Source: Chlamydiota bacterium
GTDB taxonomy: Bacteria > Chlamydiota > Chlamydiia > Chlamydiales > Rhabdochlamydiaceae
DNA: 38,055 nt
Reading direction: 5' to 3'
NCBI GenBank assembly: GCA_013288895.1
Contig: JABDAY010000015.1
Span: 1-38,055 of the forward strand
Below are positions 17,945 through 28,341 of this stretch, one piece after another. The notes below the pieces were generated by a model. The model was not told the DNA's origin. It did not search any database and saw nothing but the letters and a program-made list of their open reading frames with translations. Within the stretch, counting starts at the first letter, position 1, and the number at the start of each line of letters is the position of its first letter. The translations under genes were made by a program, and so were the position numbers.

Positions 17945-18757
17945 TTAATCCTTCCCAGTCCATGTGTGGCAAGAAACATACACGAATTTTTGTTTTTTGT
18001 ATGTTTTTAAATTCTTAAGGGTGCGCACATTTTTACATTTTAACGAGCGTATCTTCCCCTTAAATGCATGGAGAAAAACATAATTAAAATAGAGCTCATA
18101 TTCTGAAAAGAAGGAGCCAAATATTTCATTCTTATCGACGCAATGACAAATTGCTTTCCACGGTTCCCCTTCAATCATTCGAAAGAGATCTTCCAAAACG
18201 CTCTTTTGAAAGAGCATATGATGGACAATTCCTGAATACTCTTGAAAAACCTTTTTAAAACCAGGGAGGAGACGCTTAGCATGAGCAAAATAAGGTTTGT
18301 GATACTCGGTGCCCACATTGTATAAAGGCTCCCCCCAATCGGTCATAAACTCAACGCGATTTAAAAAAATCGTGTCAGCATCAAGCATGAGTACATTAGA
18401 AGAAATGCCAGGAATCACAAAGGGGGCATACAATTTTAGGAGTTGTTGATAGAACCATCCACTCCTGTTATTTTTATCTTTCAGATAGCTTTCAGCCCTT
18501 TCTATATCCCCATTAAAAATTTCTATTACCACGTCTCTTATTGAAAAAGGATAGTTTCTTTCAGGAAACCATTCCGCAGAATTTGTTAACCGCGTAGGTG
18601 ATACCACAATGATCCGCCGCACATCTTTTCCATATTTTCGTATCCCTTTAATGCATAACTCTAACGTCTTAAGATCTTTCGATATGCAAGGGATCACTAC
18701 ATCGATCTCAAAGGCGACAGCTTTACAAAAAAATATAAGTAATAAAAAATATTTCAT
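17945..18757 (-). CDS. DUF6492-like/GT-A-fold putative glycosyltransferase with predicted signal peptide
   Basis: MKYFLLLIFFCKAVAFEIDVVIPCISKDLKTLELCIKGIRKYG; LMLDADTIFL DxD motif. Confidence 0.7.
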   Translation of the reverse strand: MKYFLLLIFFCKAVAFEIDVVIPCISKDLKTLELCIKGIRKYGKDVRRIIVVSPTRLTNSAEWFPERNYPFSIRDVVIEIFNGDIERAESYLKDKNNRSGWFYQQLLKLYAPFVIPGISSNVLMLDADTIFLNRVEFMTDWGEPLYNVGTEYHKPYFAHAKRLLPGFKKVFQEYSGIVHHMLFQKSVLEDLFRMIEGEPWKAICHCVDKNEIFGSFFSEYELYFNYVFLHAFKGKIRSLKCKNVRTLKNLKTYKKQKFVYVSCHTWTGKD

Positions 18758-18799
18758 GCCTATCCGCAAACGAACCGATTATAGTATTATTAATTCGCT

Positions 18800-20236
18800 A
18801 TGACGACAAGTGAAATTTTAGAAGAAAGAGAAGAATACAAATACGGCTTTGTCACACAGATCGAGACGGAAAGTTTTCCAAAAGGTCTGAGCGAAGAGAC
18901 CGTACGCGCCATTTCGGCTAAAAAAAATGAGCCCCCCTTTTTACTAGAGTTTCGCCTTAAGGCTTATGCAAAATGGCAAGGAATGAAAGAGCCTCATTGG
19001 GGCAACCTTCATTATCCTCCTATCGATTACCAAAATATTTGCTACTACAGCGCCCCCAAAAAGAAACAGGAACTCAGCAGTTTAGATGAGGTTGATCCAG
19101 AAATTTTAAAGACATTTGAGCGGCTCGGAATCCCTTTGGATGAACAGAAAAGGCTGGCCAATGTTGCAGTCGATGTAGTGTTCGATTCTGTATCCTTGGG
19201 AACAACGTTTCAAAAGACGTTAAAAGAAGCTGGAGTAGTTCTTTGCTCGATATCTGAGGCTGTCCATCTTTATCCAGAGCTATTAGAAAAATACTTGGGA
19301 ACGGTTGTTCCCATTGGAGATAACTTTTTTGCAGCGCTCAATTCCGCTGTATTTTCTGACGGATCCTTTGTTTACATTCCCAAAGGGGTTAGATCTCCCA
19401 TTGAGCTTTCCACCTACTTTCGGATCAATGATAAGGAATCTGGCCAGTTTGAGAGAACTCTCATTATTGCCGAAGAAGATTCCTATGTTAGCTATCTGGA
19501 AGGGTGTACTGCACCTGCCTTCGATAATAATCAGCTGCACGCAGCCGTTGTAGAGCTTATTGCACTAGACCGCGCTGAAATTAAATACTCCACTGTCCAA
19601 AACTGGTACGCAGGAAATAAAGAAGGGGTAGGGGGAATTTTTAATTTTGTGACCAAGAGGGGCAGATGCCAAGGCTTCCGCTCTAAGATCTCCTGGACTC
19701 AGGTAGAAGCGGGCGCTGCAATCACATGGAAATACCCCAGTTGTATTTTGCAAGGAGATGAATCTGTAGGAGAATTTTATTCCGTGGCCCTGACCAATGG
19801 GAAAATGCAAGCGGATACCGGAACAAAGATGATCCATCTTGGCAAAAAAACGAAATCAACCATCGTATCTAAAGGAATCTCGGCAGACCAGTCGCATAAT
19901 ACCTATCGAGGTCTTGTAAAAATTGGGCCCAAAGCTACAGGGGCAAGAAATTACACTCAATGCGACTCGATGCTTGTGAAAGATGAGTGCTCTGCGAACA
20001 CTTTCCCCTATATCGAGGTTGCTAATGCCTTTTCTGAAGTGGAGCACGAAGCCTCCACTTCCAAAATGAACGAAGAACAATTATTTTATTTACAAACAAG
20101 GGGAATTTCAAGGGAAAATGCGATTAATCTGATCGTAAACGGCTTTTGCAAAGAGGTGATTAAAGAACTCCCTTTAGAATTTGCCGTCGAAGCGCAAAAG
20201 CTTTTGACCCTTAAACTAGAAAACTCGGTGGGATGA
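18800..20236 (+). CDS. sufB: Fe-S cluster assembly protein SufB
   Basis: [63 protein letters not shown]-like region. Confidence 0.96.
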   Translation: MTTSEILEEREEYKYGFVTQIETESFPKGLSEETVRAISAKKNEPPFLLEFRLKAYAKWQGMKEPHWGNLHYPPIDYQNICYYSAPKKKQELSSLDEVDPEILKTFERLGIPLDEQKRLANVAVDVVFDSVSLGTTFQKTLKEAGVVLCSISEAVHLYPELLEKYLGTVVPIGDNFFAALNSAVFSDGSFVYIPKGVRSPIELSTYFRINDKESGQFERTLIIAEEDSYVSYLEGCTAPAFDNNQLHAAVVELIALDRAEIKYSTVQNWYAGNKEGVGGIFNFVTKRGRCQGFRSKISWTQVEAGAAITWKYPSCILQGDESVGEFYSVALTNGKMQADTGTKMIHLGKKTKSTIVSKGISADQSHNTYRGLVKIGPKATGARNYTQCDSMLVKDECSANTFPYIEVANAFSEVEHEASTSKMNEEQLFYLQTRGISRENAINLIVNGFCKEVIKELPLEFAVEAQKLLTLKLENSVG

Positions 20237-20949
20237 TGACGCTATTAGAAGTAAAAAATTTATACGTGAAAGGGATTTTAAAAAATTTCAGCCTAACTGT
20301 GCGCGCAGGAGAAATCCATGCTATCATGGGTCCTAATGGCGCCGGCAAATCGACCTTGGCAAAGGTGATTGCAGGGGACCCTTCCTACGAGATTGAAAGC
20401 GGAGAGATCTTATTCAACGGGGAAAACATTCTAGAGCTTGCCCCCGAGGATAGAGCCCGGTTAGGAATTTTCATGGGCTTCCAATATCCTGTAGAGATCC
20501 CCGGATTAAATAATGAGCTATTCTTACATGCAGCTTATGGAAAAGGAACCGTAGAAGAATTTAGCAAAATCCTAGATGAGACTTTAGAGTTTATGGAGAT
20601 GAAACCCTCCTTTAAAGAAAGAAATGTGAACGAAGGGTTCTCTGGCGGCGAGAAAAAGAAAAATGAAATTTTGCAAATGGCTATTTTAAAGCCCACTCTT
20701 GCGATCCTGGATGAAACAGATTCAGGCTTGGATATCGATGCGATGAAAGTAGTGGCAAATGGGGTAAATAAACTCTTAAATGCCACGAATGCCCTCATCC
20801 TCATCACACACTATCAGCGCCTATTAGACTACATTAAACCCCACTTTATCCATGTGGTGATCGATGGGACAATTGTCTTATCCGGGAGCGCGGAATTAGC
20901 TCTTGAGCTTGAAGAAAGGGGGTATGATTGGCTCTTAGCAAGCAAATAG
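20233..20949 (+). CDS. sufC: Fe-S cluster assembly ATPase SufC
   Basis: [48 protein letters not shown]. Confidence 0.96.
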   Translation: MMTLLEVKNLYVKGILKNFSLTVRAGEIHAIMGPNGAGKSTLAKVIAGDPSYEIESGEILFNGENILELAPEDRARLGIFMGFQYPVEIPGLNNELFLHAAYGKGTVEEFSKILDETLEFMEMKPSFKERNVNEGFSGGEKKKNEILQMAILKPTLAILDETDSGLDIDAMKVVANGVNKLLNATNALILITHYQRLLDYIKPHFIHVVIDGTIVLSGSAELALELEERGYDWLLASK

Positions 20950-21944
20950 ACATCAACGACCCCTACTTAAAGGAAGCTTATCAATACTTTCCCCTCCGTT
21001 CCTTCTATGAGAATATGGATTTTCAAAAAGGATCGGTGGAGGTTAGCTCTAAAGGGATCGTCGCTATTCCCTTAACCCAAGCGATGACTTCTTATGGGAA
21101 TTTTCTCCTGCCAAAATGGGCAAAAGAAACCCTCGAAGAAAAAGATCCTTTTTATCTTCATCATTTAAAACATTATGAACAGGGGTATTTTATTTTTGTC
21201 CCCCCAAAATGCAAGCTTGAAACTCCCATTGTTATCACTTTAACAGACTCATTTGCCAAAATCGAAATCGTCTTGGGCAAGGAAGCAGAAGCGACGATTG
21301 TTCTAAACGAAAAGTCGACCGCTTCTACATGGATGAACAACACCCTTTCCTTCTCTTTAGACATGGGCGCAAGATGCTCATTAAAAAGGGTGATTCAAGA
21401 AGATCCAAACGCTTTTCATTTCTCCTACGTACGCGCCTCTCTAAAGAAAGATGCCTACCTCCAAACAGTCACCACCTCTCAAGGTTCCAAAGGCTCAAGG
21501 CAAGATTATAAAATTGCCCTTTTAGGAGAAAATGGAGAAGCAGAGCTCAATGGCATTTGGAAACTCCGTGATACTAGACACAACTCTACAAATATCCAGA
21601 TCTCCCACTTAGCCCCTCATACCCGTTCCATGCAACGTTTTAAGGGTGTGCAAGAGGATTTTAGCCAAGCAAGCTTCCAAGGACAAATATTTGTTGCAAA
21701 AGTTGCCCAAAAAACTCAGGCGTATCAGTTAAATAAAAACATCCTCCTTGGCGAAAGAGCCATTTGCAATAGCAAGCCCAACTTGCAAATCTTCGCAGAC
21801 GATGTAAAAGCTTCGCATGGAGCGACTATTGGGCAGCTGGATGAAAGACAACTTTTTTATCTAACTTCCCGTGGCATCCCCTTAAAAAGGGCAACCGAGC
21901 TTTTGCTCGAGGGTTTTTGTAATGAAATCTATGATCTACTTTGA
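20928..21944 (+). CDS. sufD: Fe-S cluster assembly protein SufD
   Basis: ADDVKASHGATIGQLDERQLFYLTSRGIPLKRATELLLEGF C-terminal signature. Confidence 0.93.
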   Translation: MALSKQIDINDPYLKEAYQYFPLRSFYENMDFQKGSVEVSSKGIVAIPLTQAMTSYGNFLLPKWAKETLEEKDPFYLHHLKHYEQGYFIFVPPKCKLETPIVITLTDSFAKIEIVLGKEAEATIVLNEKSTASTWMNNTLSFSLDMGARCSLKRVIQEDPNAFHFSYVRASLKKDAYLQTVTTSQGSKGSRQDYKIALLGENGEAELNGIWKLRDTRHNSTNIQISHLAPHTRSMQRFKGVQEDFSQASFQGQIFVAKVAQKTQAYQLNKNILLGERAICNSKPNLQIFADDVKASHGATIGQLDERQLFYLTSRGIPLKRATELLLEGFCNEIYDLL

Positions 21945-23043
21945 TTCTGCGGCAACAACTCAAAAGCCCAAGGTGGTGATCGATGAGATCACCCGTTTCT
22001 ACGCTGAAGAATATGGAACTGTCCATAGAGCCGTTTACGATTCTTGCTTAAAAGCCACAGAAAAATATGAAAATGCGAGAAAGCTCATTAAATCCTTCCT
22101 CCACGCTGATGAGGTCATTTTTACCAAAGGGACAACGGACGCCATTAATCTTGTGGCTTCTTCCTTTATCCAAGAGGGGGATGAGGTTCTTATCTCTGAA
22201 ATGGAGCACCACTCCAACATTGTCCCCTGGCAACTAAAAAGAGCGAAGCTGATTGTCATTCCAATAGATGACAATGGAGAGATCATCCTCAGCGAACTAA
22301 AAAAGAAAATCACAAAAAACACCAAACTCGTCAGCATCGCTCACATTGCCAATTCAACCGGCACCCAAAACCCGATCGAAGAGATCATTGAAATCGCCCA
22401 TGCCCACGGGGCAAAAGTCCTCATCGATGGAGCACAAAGCGCCCCCCATATCCCCGTAAATCTACAAAAACTAGATTGTGATTTCTTTGCCTTTTCCGGC
22501 CATAAAATCTATGGACCTACCGGCATTGGTGTCCTCTGTGCAAAAAAAGAACTCCTCGATCAAATGCCTCCCTACCAAGGGGGTGGCGACATGGTAGACA
22601 AAGTGACCTTTGAAAAAACCACCTTCCAATCATCTCCCCTAAAATTCGAAGCGGGCACTCCCCATATTGCGGGGGTCATTGGCCTGGGCGCTGCCATAAA
22701 ATATATCCAAGAAATCGGCATGGAAACAATCGCTGCAAAAGAGCAAGAATTACTTCACTACGCAACAGAAAGACTCACACCCCTCGTTAACATCCTCGGC
22801 ACAGCAAAGAAAAAAGGAGCCATCATCACCTTCGTAATCCCGGGAATCCATCCCCTTGATATCGGAAGTTTCCTCAATCTCAAAGGGATCGCCGTCCGCA
22901 CAGGCCACCTCTGCGCCCAGCCCACGATGGCCCGATTCGGCGCCGTTGCAGCCGTGCGCATCTCCTTTTCCTTCACCAACACCTTCACTGAAATCGACAC
23001 CTTCATCGCTGCTCTAAGGGAAGCTATCCTTCTACTTAAATAA
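21922..23043 (+). CDS. sufS: Cysteine desulfurase SufS
   Basis: YFDSAATTQKP, FTKGTTDAINLVA, HHSNIVPWQ, FFAFSGHKIYGPTGIGVL, RTGHLCAQP. Confidence 0.95.
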   Translation: MKSMIYFDSAATTQKPKVVIDEITRFYAEEYGTVHRAVYDSCLKATEKYENARKLIKSFLHADEVIFTKGTTDAINLVASSFIQEGDEVLISEMEHHSNIVPWQLKRAKLIVIPIDDNGEIILSELKKKITKNTKLVSIAHIANSTGTQNPIEEIIEIAHAHGAKVLIDGAQSAPHIPVNLQKLDCDFFAFSGHKIYGPTGIGVLCAKKELLDQMPPYQGGGDMVDKVTFEKTTFQSSPLKFEAGTPHIAGVIGLGAAIKYIQEIGMETIAAKEQELLHYATERLTPLVNILGTAKKKGAIITFVIPGIHPLDIGSFLNLKGIAVRTGHLCAQPTMARFGAVAAVRISFSFTNTFTEIDTFIAALREAILLLK

Positions 23044-23064
23044 CAAATTGCAATGGAGAATCAT

Positions 23065-24153
23065 ATGAAAAAGATACCGGTTGGCATTCTTGGCGCCACA
23101 GGGATGGTGGGACAAAAATTTGTTGAATTGCTCTCTTCCCATCCTTGGTTTGAGATTGTCGCTCTCGCGGCCTCTGACCGCTCAGTTGGCAAACGCTATG
23201 GGGATGCGATGAAGTGGTCCATGCAGGTTGCATTACCACAGAATATTGCCGACGTGCCCGTAGTTGCTTGCCTCCCAGATCTCCCATGCAACGTCGTATT
23301 TTCCGGGCTGGACTCTAGCGTTGCAGGCGTTATTGAAGAGAATTTTGCGAGAGCGGGCTATAAAGTGATTTCTAATTCTAGCAATCATCGGATGGACCCT
23401 AACGTCCCTCTCCTGATTCCTGAGGTTAATGGAGATCACTTAAAGCTCCTTGAGCATCAACGTTTCGGCGGCGGCACAATCATCACCAATCCCAATTGCT
23501 CAGTCATTGGAATCACTATGGCACTAAAACCTTTGCTGGATAAGTGGGGAATTGAAGCTGTTCATGTTGTGACGCTGCAAGCCTTATCAGGTGCGGGGTA
23601 TCCTGGGGTGGCAAGTATCGACATTTTAGATAATGTCATCCCTTATATTGCAGGCGAAGAGGCTAAAGTAGAAAAAGAGCCCTTAAAAATTCTGGGGACA
23701 TATCTCGAACCTTATGTTATGCGGCTCAGTGCACAATGCACGCGCGTATCTGTGGCGGATGGGCATTTAGCCTGTATATCGGTTAAACTTAAGGAAAAAG
23801 GATCCGCAAACGAAATAATCGCAGCTTGGAGAGGATTTAAGGGGGAACCTCAAGAATTGAACTTGCCCACGGCACCTAAGCACCCCATCGTTTATTTAGA
23901 AGATGAAAGACATCCCCAACCAAAACTACATCGAACTCTTGAGGGGGGAATGGCTGTATCAATAGGACGACTTCGGGAGTGTCCACTATTTGACTGGAAA
24001 TTCGTCATCCTTTCGCACAACACCATAAGGGGAGCCGCAGGATGTGCCATTCTCAATGCAGAGCTCATGGCCAAAAAAGGCATTCTCAATGAATCATTTT
24101 CCTACGGAAAATATTCATTGAGAAGTGAATTACGAACCCCAAATCTTTTTTAA
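23065..24153 (+). CDS. asd: Aspartate-semialdehyde dehydrogenase
   Basis: VGILGATGMVGQKFVELL, IITNPNCSVIGITMALKPL, LQALSGAGYPG; second ATG has the SD-like GGAG. Confidence 0.93.
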   Translation: MKKIPVGILGATGMVGQKFVELLSSHPWFEIVALAASDRSVGKRYGDAMKWSMQVALPQNIADVPVVACLPDLPCNVVFSGLDSSVAGVIEENFARAGYKVISNSSNHRMDPNVPLLIPEVNGDHLKLLEHQRFGGGTIITNPNCSVIGITMALKPLLDKWGIEAVHVVTLQALSGAGYPGVASIDILDNVIPYIAGEEAKVEKEPLKILGTYLEPYVMRLSAQCTRVSVADGHLACISVKLKEKGSANEIIAAWRGFKGEPQELNLPTAPKHPIVYLEDERHPQPKLHRTLEGGMAVSIGRLRECPLFDWKFVILSHNTIRGAAGCAILNAELMAKKGILNESFSYGKYSLRSELRTPNLF

Positions 24154-24187
24154 TAACTGCCTTAATACAAGCAACTTATGAAATTCA

Positions 24188-24238
24188 TTACACTTTTTGG
24201 AACGAAAAAGTGTGAAATCTTACACTTTTTGGAACGAA
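24188..24238 (+). promoter_or_regulatory. Two direct copies of ttacactttttggaacgaa, 32 bp apart, upstream of the DUF4143 ATPase
   Basis: Copies at 24188-24206 and 24220-24238; the first sits in the dyad acacttttt-ggaacg-aaaaagtgt. Confidence 0.6.
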
Positions 24239-24266
24239 TAAATGTAAAATATGGTAAAATAAGGAC

Positions 24267-25571
24267 ATGAAACGAAAGATCATGAAAAACCTCATCGCTT
24301 GGAAAAACCAGCCGAAACGAAAGCCATTGATCCTCATGGGAGCCAGACAAGTAGGCAAGACGTTCGTTTTAAAACAGTTTGGGGCACAGGAATATTCAAA
24401 TACTATTTACATTAACTTTGAGGATAATCCTCGCCTCTGCAAACTTTTTGACTCTAGCCTAGAACCTAAAATCATCTTAAAAGCTCTGAGCATTGAAATG
24501 GATGCGGAAATCACAGAAGGGAAAACTCTTCTTATCTTTGATGAAGTTCAAGAGTGTCCAAATGCTTTAAATAGCCTTAAATATTTTTGTGAAAATGCTC
24601 CTGAACAACATATCGTTGCAGCAGGATCCCTACTTGGAGTGAAGCTGGCCCATGTTAAGGGATTCCCTGTAGGAAAGGTTCAATTTTTGCCACTATATCC
24701 TTTAAGTTTTTTGGAATTTCTCGAAGCTTACAAGGAAACTCGATTAAAAACTTTTATCGAAGAATTGAAAGCAATCGAGCCTCTCCCTGCCAACTTACAT
24801 GAAAAGTTATTGATCTATTTTAAAGAGTATTTATTTGTAGGCGGCATGCCGGAAGCTGTTGCTGAATATATCGATTCACAAAATGTTTCCAAGGTTCGAG
24901 AAATTCAAACAGATATTCTCAATGCTTACAGCCTAGATTTTGCTAAGCATGCTCCAAAAGAACATGTCATGAAAATCAATCAGGTGTGGGGCTCGATTCC
25001 TAGCCAATTGGCAAAGGAAAATAAAAAATTCATCTATTCTGCTATCCGAGAAGGAGCGCGCGCAAAGGAATTCGAAGTTGCCCTGCAGTGGCTTTTTGAA
25101 GCGGGATTAATTCATAGGGTGCCCCTAATCAGTGTTCCAAAAATTCCCCTCTCAGCTTATGCAGACATGAATATTTTTAAAATTTATCTCGTTGACGTAG
25201 GTTTACTCGGAGCTATGTCACATCTTTCTGCAAAAACTCTTCTCCATGAAAATGAGCTTTTTCAAGAATTTCGAGGAGCCCTTACTGAAAATTATATCGC
25301 ACAAGAACTTGTTCATAGTCAATACCCCTTGTATTATTGGACAAGTGAGGGCAAAGCAGAACTCGATTTTATTATAGAGCAAGATGAATTCATCTATCCC
25401 TTGGAAATCAAATCAGGAAATTCACAAAAGAAAAAAAGCCTTAGAATTTACAGCGACACTTATCATCCAAAAATGCTCATTCGTAGCTCTCCTATGAATT
25501 TAAAAAAAGATGGAGACATACTTAATTGCCCTCTCTATCTCATCGAAGAACTACGCTCTCTTCTTCGATAA
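24267..25571 (+). CDS. AAA (AAA_14) ATPase with C-terminal DUF4143
   Basis: LMGARQVGKTFVLKQFG, TLLIFDEVQECPNALNSLKYFCE, VAAGSLLGV, TENYIAQELV...LDFIIE..IYPLEIKSG. Confidence 0.92.
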   Translation: MKRKIMKNLIAWKNQPKRKPLILMGARQVGKTFVLKQFGAQEYSNTIYINFEDNPRLCKLFDSSLEPKIILKALSIEMDAEITEGKTLLIFDEVQECPNALNSLKYFCENAPEQHIVAAGSLLGVKLAHVKGFPVGKVQFLPLYPLSFLEFLEAYKETRLKTFIEELKAIEPLPANLHEKLLIYFKEYLFVGGMPEAVAEYIDSQNVSKVREIQTDILNAYSLDFAKHAPKEHVMKINQVWGSIPSQLAKENKKFIYSAIREGARAKEFEVALQWLFEAGLIHRVPLISVPKIPLSAYADMNIFKIYLVDVGLLGAMSHLSAKTLLHENELFQEFRGALTENYIAQELVHSQYPLYYWTSEGKAELDFIIEQDEFIYPLEIKSGNSQKKKSLRIYSDTYHPKMLIRSSPMNLKKDGDILNCPLYLIEELRSLLR

Positions 25572-27053
25572 AAAGACCTCTCTTCCTTTTGAAATAAGGA
25601 GTAGAACAAAGAGGGCTACCATGATGTAGCCCATCAGGTAGAAGCAGTCATCAAGGGCCAAAGAAAGGGATCTTCTATCTAAATAGGTATTAAGCTGGTC
25701 TGCTGCGGGCAGCCCCTTTAGTTGAAATTGTTTGGCATTAATAAAAAATTCCCTAGTGCTGGGGTCAAAAAGGGTAAGATCTCCACCCATGCGACTATGG
25801 AAAAAAACCTGCCGTCTTTGCCACAGTGTTGAGAAAATGGCAACGCCTATACCACTGCCCAGAGCTCGCGCAGCTTGAAATAGTGTTAGAACAGGAACCT
25901 CTTCTTCCTCGCTAAATCCCCCAAAGGCCAAGCGAAACAAGGGAGGGAGAAAAAAAGCTAGCCCTAGCCCTGCAATGACGCGCGAAAAAGCGATCCTTTG
26001 AAAGTCAATATCGACATCAAATGTGGTCGTGTGAAAACAAGAAATTGCAAAAAAGATCACTGCTATACCCAACATATAGCGAGGATCAATATGTTTCTTT
26101 TTCACTAAAAACACAGGACAAAGCCCTGTTAATGCCATGGTTCCCAAAAGGAGAGCGATCCACGTGGGTGTATAGTTGACATCCAGAGATAACCAAAGGG
26201 ATAAAAGGATAATCATTCCAAAATACGCCCCAAATAAAACTGCTAGAAAAAATAGGGCAAATCCCAGAGTGTTTTTAACTAAAAGTTTGAGATGCAAAAT
26301 AGGATGTGAAGATTTAAGATCCCACAGGATAAAAAAGCCAAAACTAGCAACTCCGAAGGCAAAAAGAAAGCAAATAAGAGGTGATCTAAACCAATCTAGC
26401 TGCTGGCCAGTAATAATAGCCGTGCTTATGCAGAGAATCCCCACACAATAAAAAAAATACCCCGTTCCATCAAAGGGAACTTTTTTTAAATGTTCTTTTT
26501 TTTCTCTGAGTTTGAACCAGAAAAAACCTGCTAATACCACAAGAAAAGGGGCATCAAAATAAAAAGAATTGCTCCAATGGTAGTCGTATGCGATCCATCC
26601 TCCATAGCATGCTGCTGCAACTGGTACCACAGAAAAAAGGGTGATGATTATAATATTAAATTGCTCCTTCTTTTCTTTTGGGACAAATTGCCCAAAAAAA
26701 TAAAAAACAAGCGCATAAATGGGGCCTGATGAAATGCCTTGAAGAAGGCGAAAAAAATTAAAAAGAAAATAGGTGGGAGCAGCGGCGCAAAGAAAAGTAA
26801 AAAAAGCAAAAGAAAGTAAGCAATAAACAAGAAACCTCGCCGGCCCAATTCTATCCTTAAGAGCACCTCCAAGGGGGATCCCAATCGCATTCCCTATGGC
26901 ATAAAAGGTCACAACATAGGTAGCAATATCATTGCTTCCTCCTAGTTCCCCCGCAATATAAATACCCATCATTATGGGAAGGGTATAAGCGGCGATCGCC
27001 AAAAAGAGCACCGCAAACAAAGCTACATATATTAAAGAATTTGACTTTTTCAT
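25551..27053 (-). CDS. MFS drug efflux transporter, EmrB/DHA2-like
   Basis: About 14 TM segments; GGALKDRIGPARFLVYCL; downstream of an EmrA-like gene. Confidence 0.85.
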   Translation of the reverse strand: MKKSNSLIYVALFAVLFLAIAAYTLPIMMGIYIAGELGGSNDIATYVVTFYAIGNAIGIPLGGALKDRIGPARFLVYCLLSFAFFTFLCAAAPTYFLFNFFRLLQGISSGPIYALVFYFFGQFVPKEKKEQFNIIIITLFSVVPVAAACYGGWIAYDYHWSNSFYFDAPFLVVLAGFFWFKLREKKEHLKKVPFDGTGYFFYCVGILCISTAIITGQQLDWFRSPLICFLFAFGVASFGFFILWDLKSSHPILHLKLLVKNTLGFALFFLAVLFGAYFGMIILLSLWLSLDVNYTPTWIALLLGTMALTGLCPVFLVKKKHIDPRYMLGIAVIFFAISCFHTTTFDVDIDFQRIAFSRVIAGLGLAFFLPPLFRLAFGGFSEEEEVPVLTLFQAARALGSGIGVAIFSTLWQRRQVFFHSRMGGDLTLFDPSTREFFINAKQFQLKGLPAADQLNTYLDRRSLSLALDDCFYLMGYIMVALFVLLLISKGREVFLSKKRA

Positions 27054-27083
27054 TATATTGTTCTCATACCTTTTAAAGAGGAA

Positions 27084-27198
27084 GATCGGGCACGCACGCG
27101 GGCACGGGCACGGGCACGGGCACGAAAGAAAAAAAACTTAAGTCTTCTTCTCTTTCCGGATTTCGTGCCCGTGCCCGTGCCCGCGTGCGTGCCCGATC
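27084..27198. repeat. Palindromic element E2 (GGGCAC version; 4 and 3 GGGCAC copies in the two arms)
   Basis: gatcgggcacgcacgc(gggcac)4gaaag ... tttcgtgcccgtgcccgtgcccgcgtgcgtgcccgatc. Confidence 0.96.
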
Positions 27199-27216
27199 TT
27201 CCTCTTCTCTTCTTCC

Positions 27217-28341
27217 CTATCCCTCATCATCCCTATTTGCTTCTATGATGGCTTGGATGAGTTCTTCATCACCCTTTTCTTCATCGTTGTAAATTTCAGT
27301 TTTATAGATGGGGGATCCTTCATTGGAGGTGGGGACCAAAATTCCATGCTTCTCTTCAAGCTGGACAATTGCCTCCATTGATAGACCGATCCGCAAAGGA
27401 AACTTCCTCAATTCTTCTGGATCTAGAGCTACCCTTACAGGGAGTCTTTGAACGATTTTAATCCAGTTGCCCGAGAGATTCTGCGGAGGAAGGAGGGAGA
27501 AGGCATTTCCTGCTCCTCCAGGAAGGCCCTGAATCTTGCCGTGAAACACAACCCCGCCGCCGTAAAGATCTGAGGTGATGTTGACCTTTTGCCCAAGGCG
27601 CATATGTTTCATTTGGGTTTCCTTATAGTTCGCGTTCACCCAAATTTGATCAAGCGGAATGACACTCATCAAAGGAGCTCCTGCTTTCACCCACATCCCT
27701 ACTTGGATTGTCCTTTGCGCGGCTAGGCCCTCAACAGGAGAATAAATCTTGCACCGATGTAGCTGCACATAAGCCTCGCGCACACGATCTGCTGCAGCAA
27801 AGACAAGGGGATGTGTTTCAACTGTTGTCCCTTGGACCATTGCCAGAGCCTTTTGATAGAGAATTTCACTGAGTTGCAAAGAGTAAAAATTAGAAAGGAG
27901 CTCCGCCTGCGCATGCTCAAAATTTTCTAATGAAACGCCTCCGGCGTTAATCACATCTTCTCGATGTTCGTAATCTTGCGCCGCTTTAATATATTCAGCC
28001 TTTTTCATCTCAATTTCTGCTTCATATGCAGCAACTTGATGAAATAATTGGCAAACTTCCCTTACGGCATTTGCGAGATCTTCTTGCGCTGCATCAAAGG
28101 CGATTTGATCATCTGTTTCATCAAGTTCGACCAAAAGCTGCCCCTTCTCTACAAGAAAGGTATCATCAGTGTAAATCCCTTTCACAAAGCCAGGTCTTAA
28201 AGGGGTGATAAAAACCCTGTTTCCTTCAACATAAGCATCATCCGTATAGGCCCGAAAACGCCAATAACAGAGCCAATAAATTAAGAAGAGTATCACTAGA
28301 AGAACACATATTCCCCAATAGATAAAAGCTCTTCTTTTCAT
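27217..28341 (-). CDS. HlyD/EmrA-family membrane fusion protein
   Basis: Single N-terminal TM; RAYTDDAYVEGNRVFITPLRPGFV; IYSPVEGLAAQRTIQVGMWVKAGAPLMSVIP. Confidence 0.9.
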   Translation of the reverse strand: MKRRAFIYWGICVLLVILFLIYWLCYWRFRAYTDDAYVEGNRVFITPLRPGFVKGIYTDDTFLVEKGQLLVELDETDDQIAFDAAQEDLANAVREVCQLFHQVAAYEAEIEMKKAEYIKAAQDYEHREDVINAGGVSLENFEHAQAELLSNFYSLQLSEILYQKALAMVQGTTVETHPLVFAAADRVREAYVQLHRCKIYSPVEGLAAQRTIQVGMWVKAGAPLMSVIPLDQIWVNANYKETQMKHMRLGQKVNITSDLYGGGVVFHGKIQGLPGGAGNAFSLLPPQNLSGNWIKIVQRLPVRVALDPEELRKFPLRIGLSMEAIVQLEEKHGILVPTSNEGSPIYKTEIYNDEEKGDEELIQAIIEANRDDEG

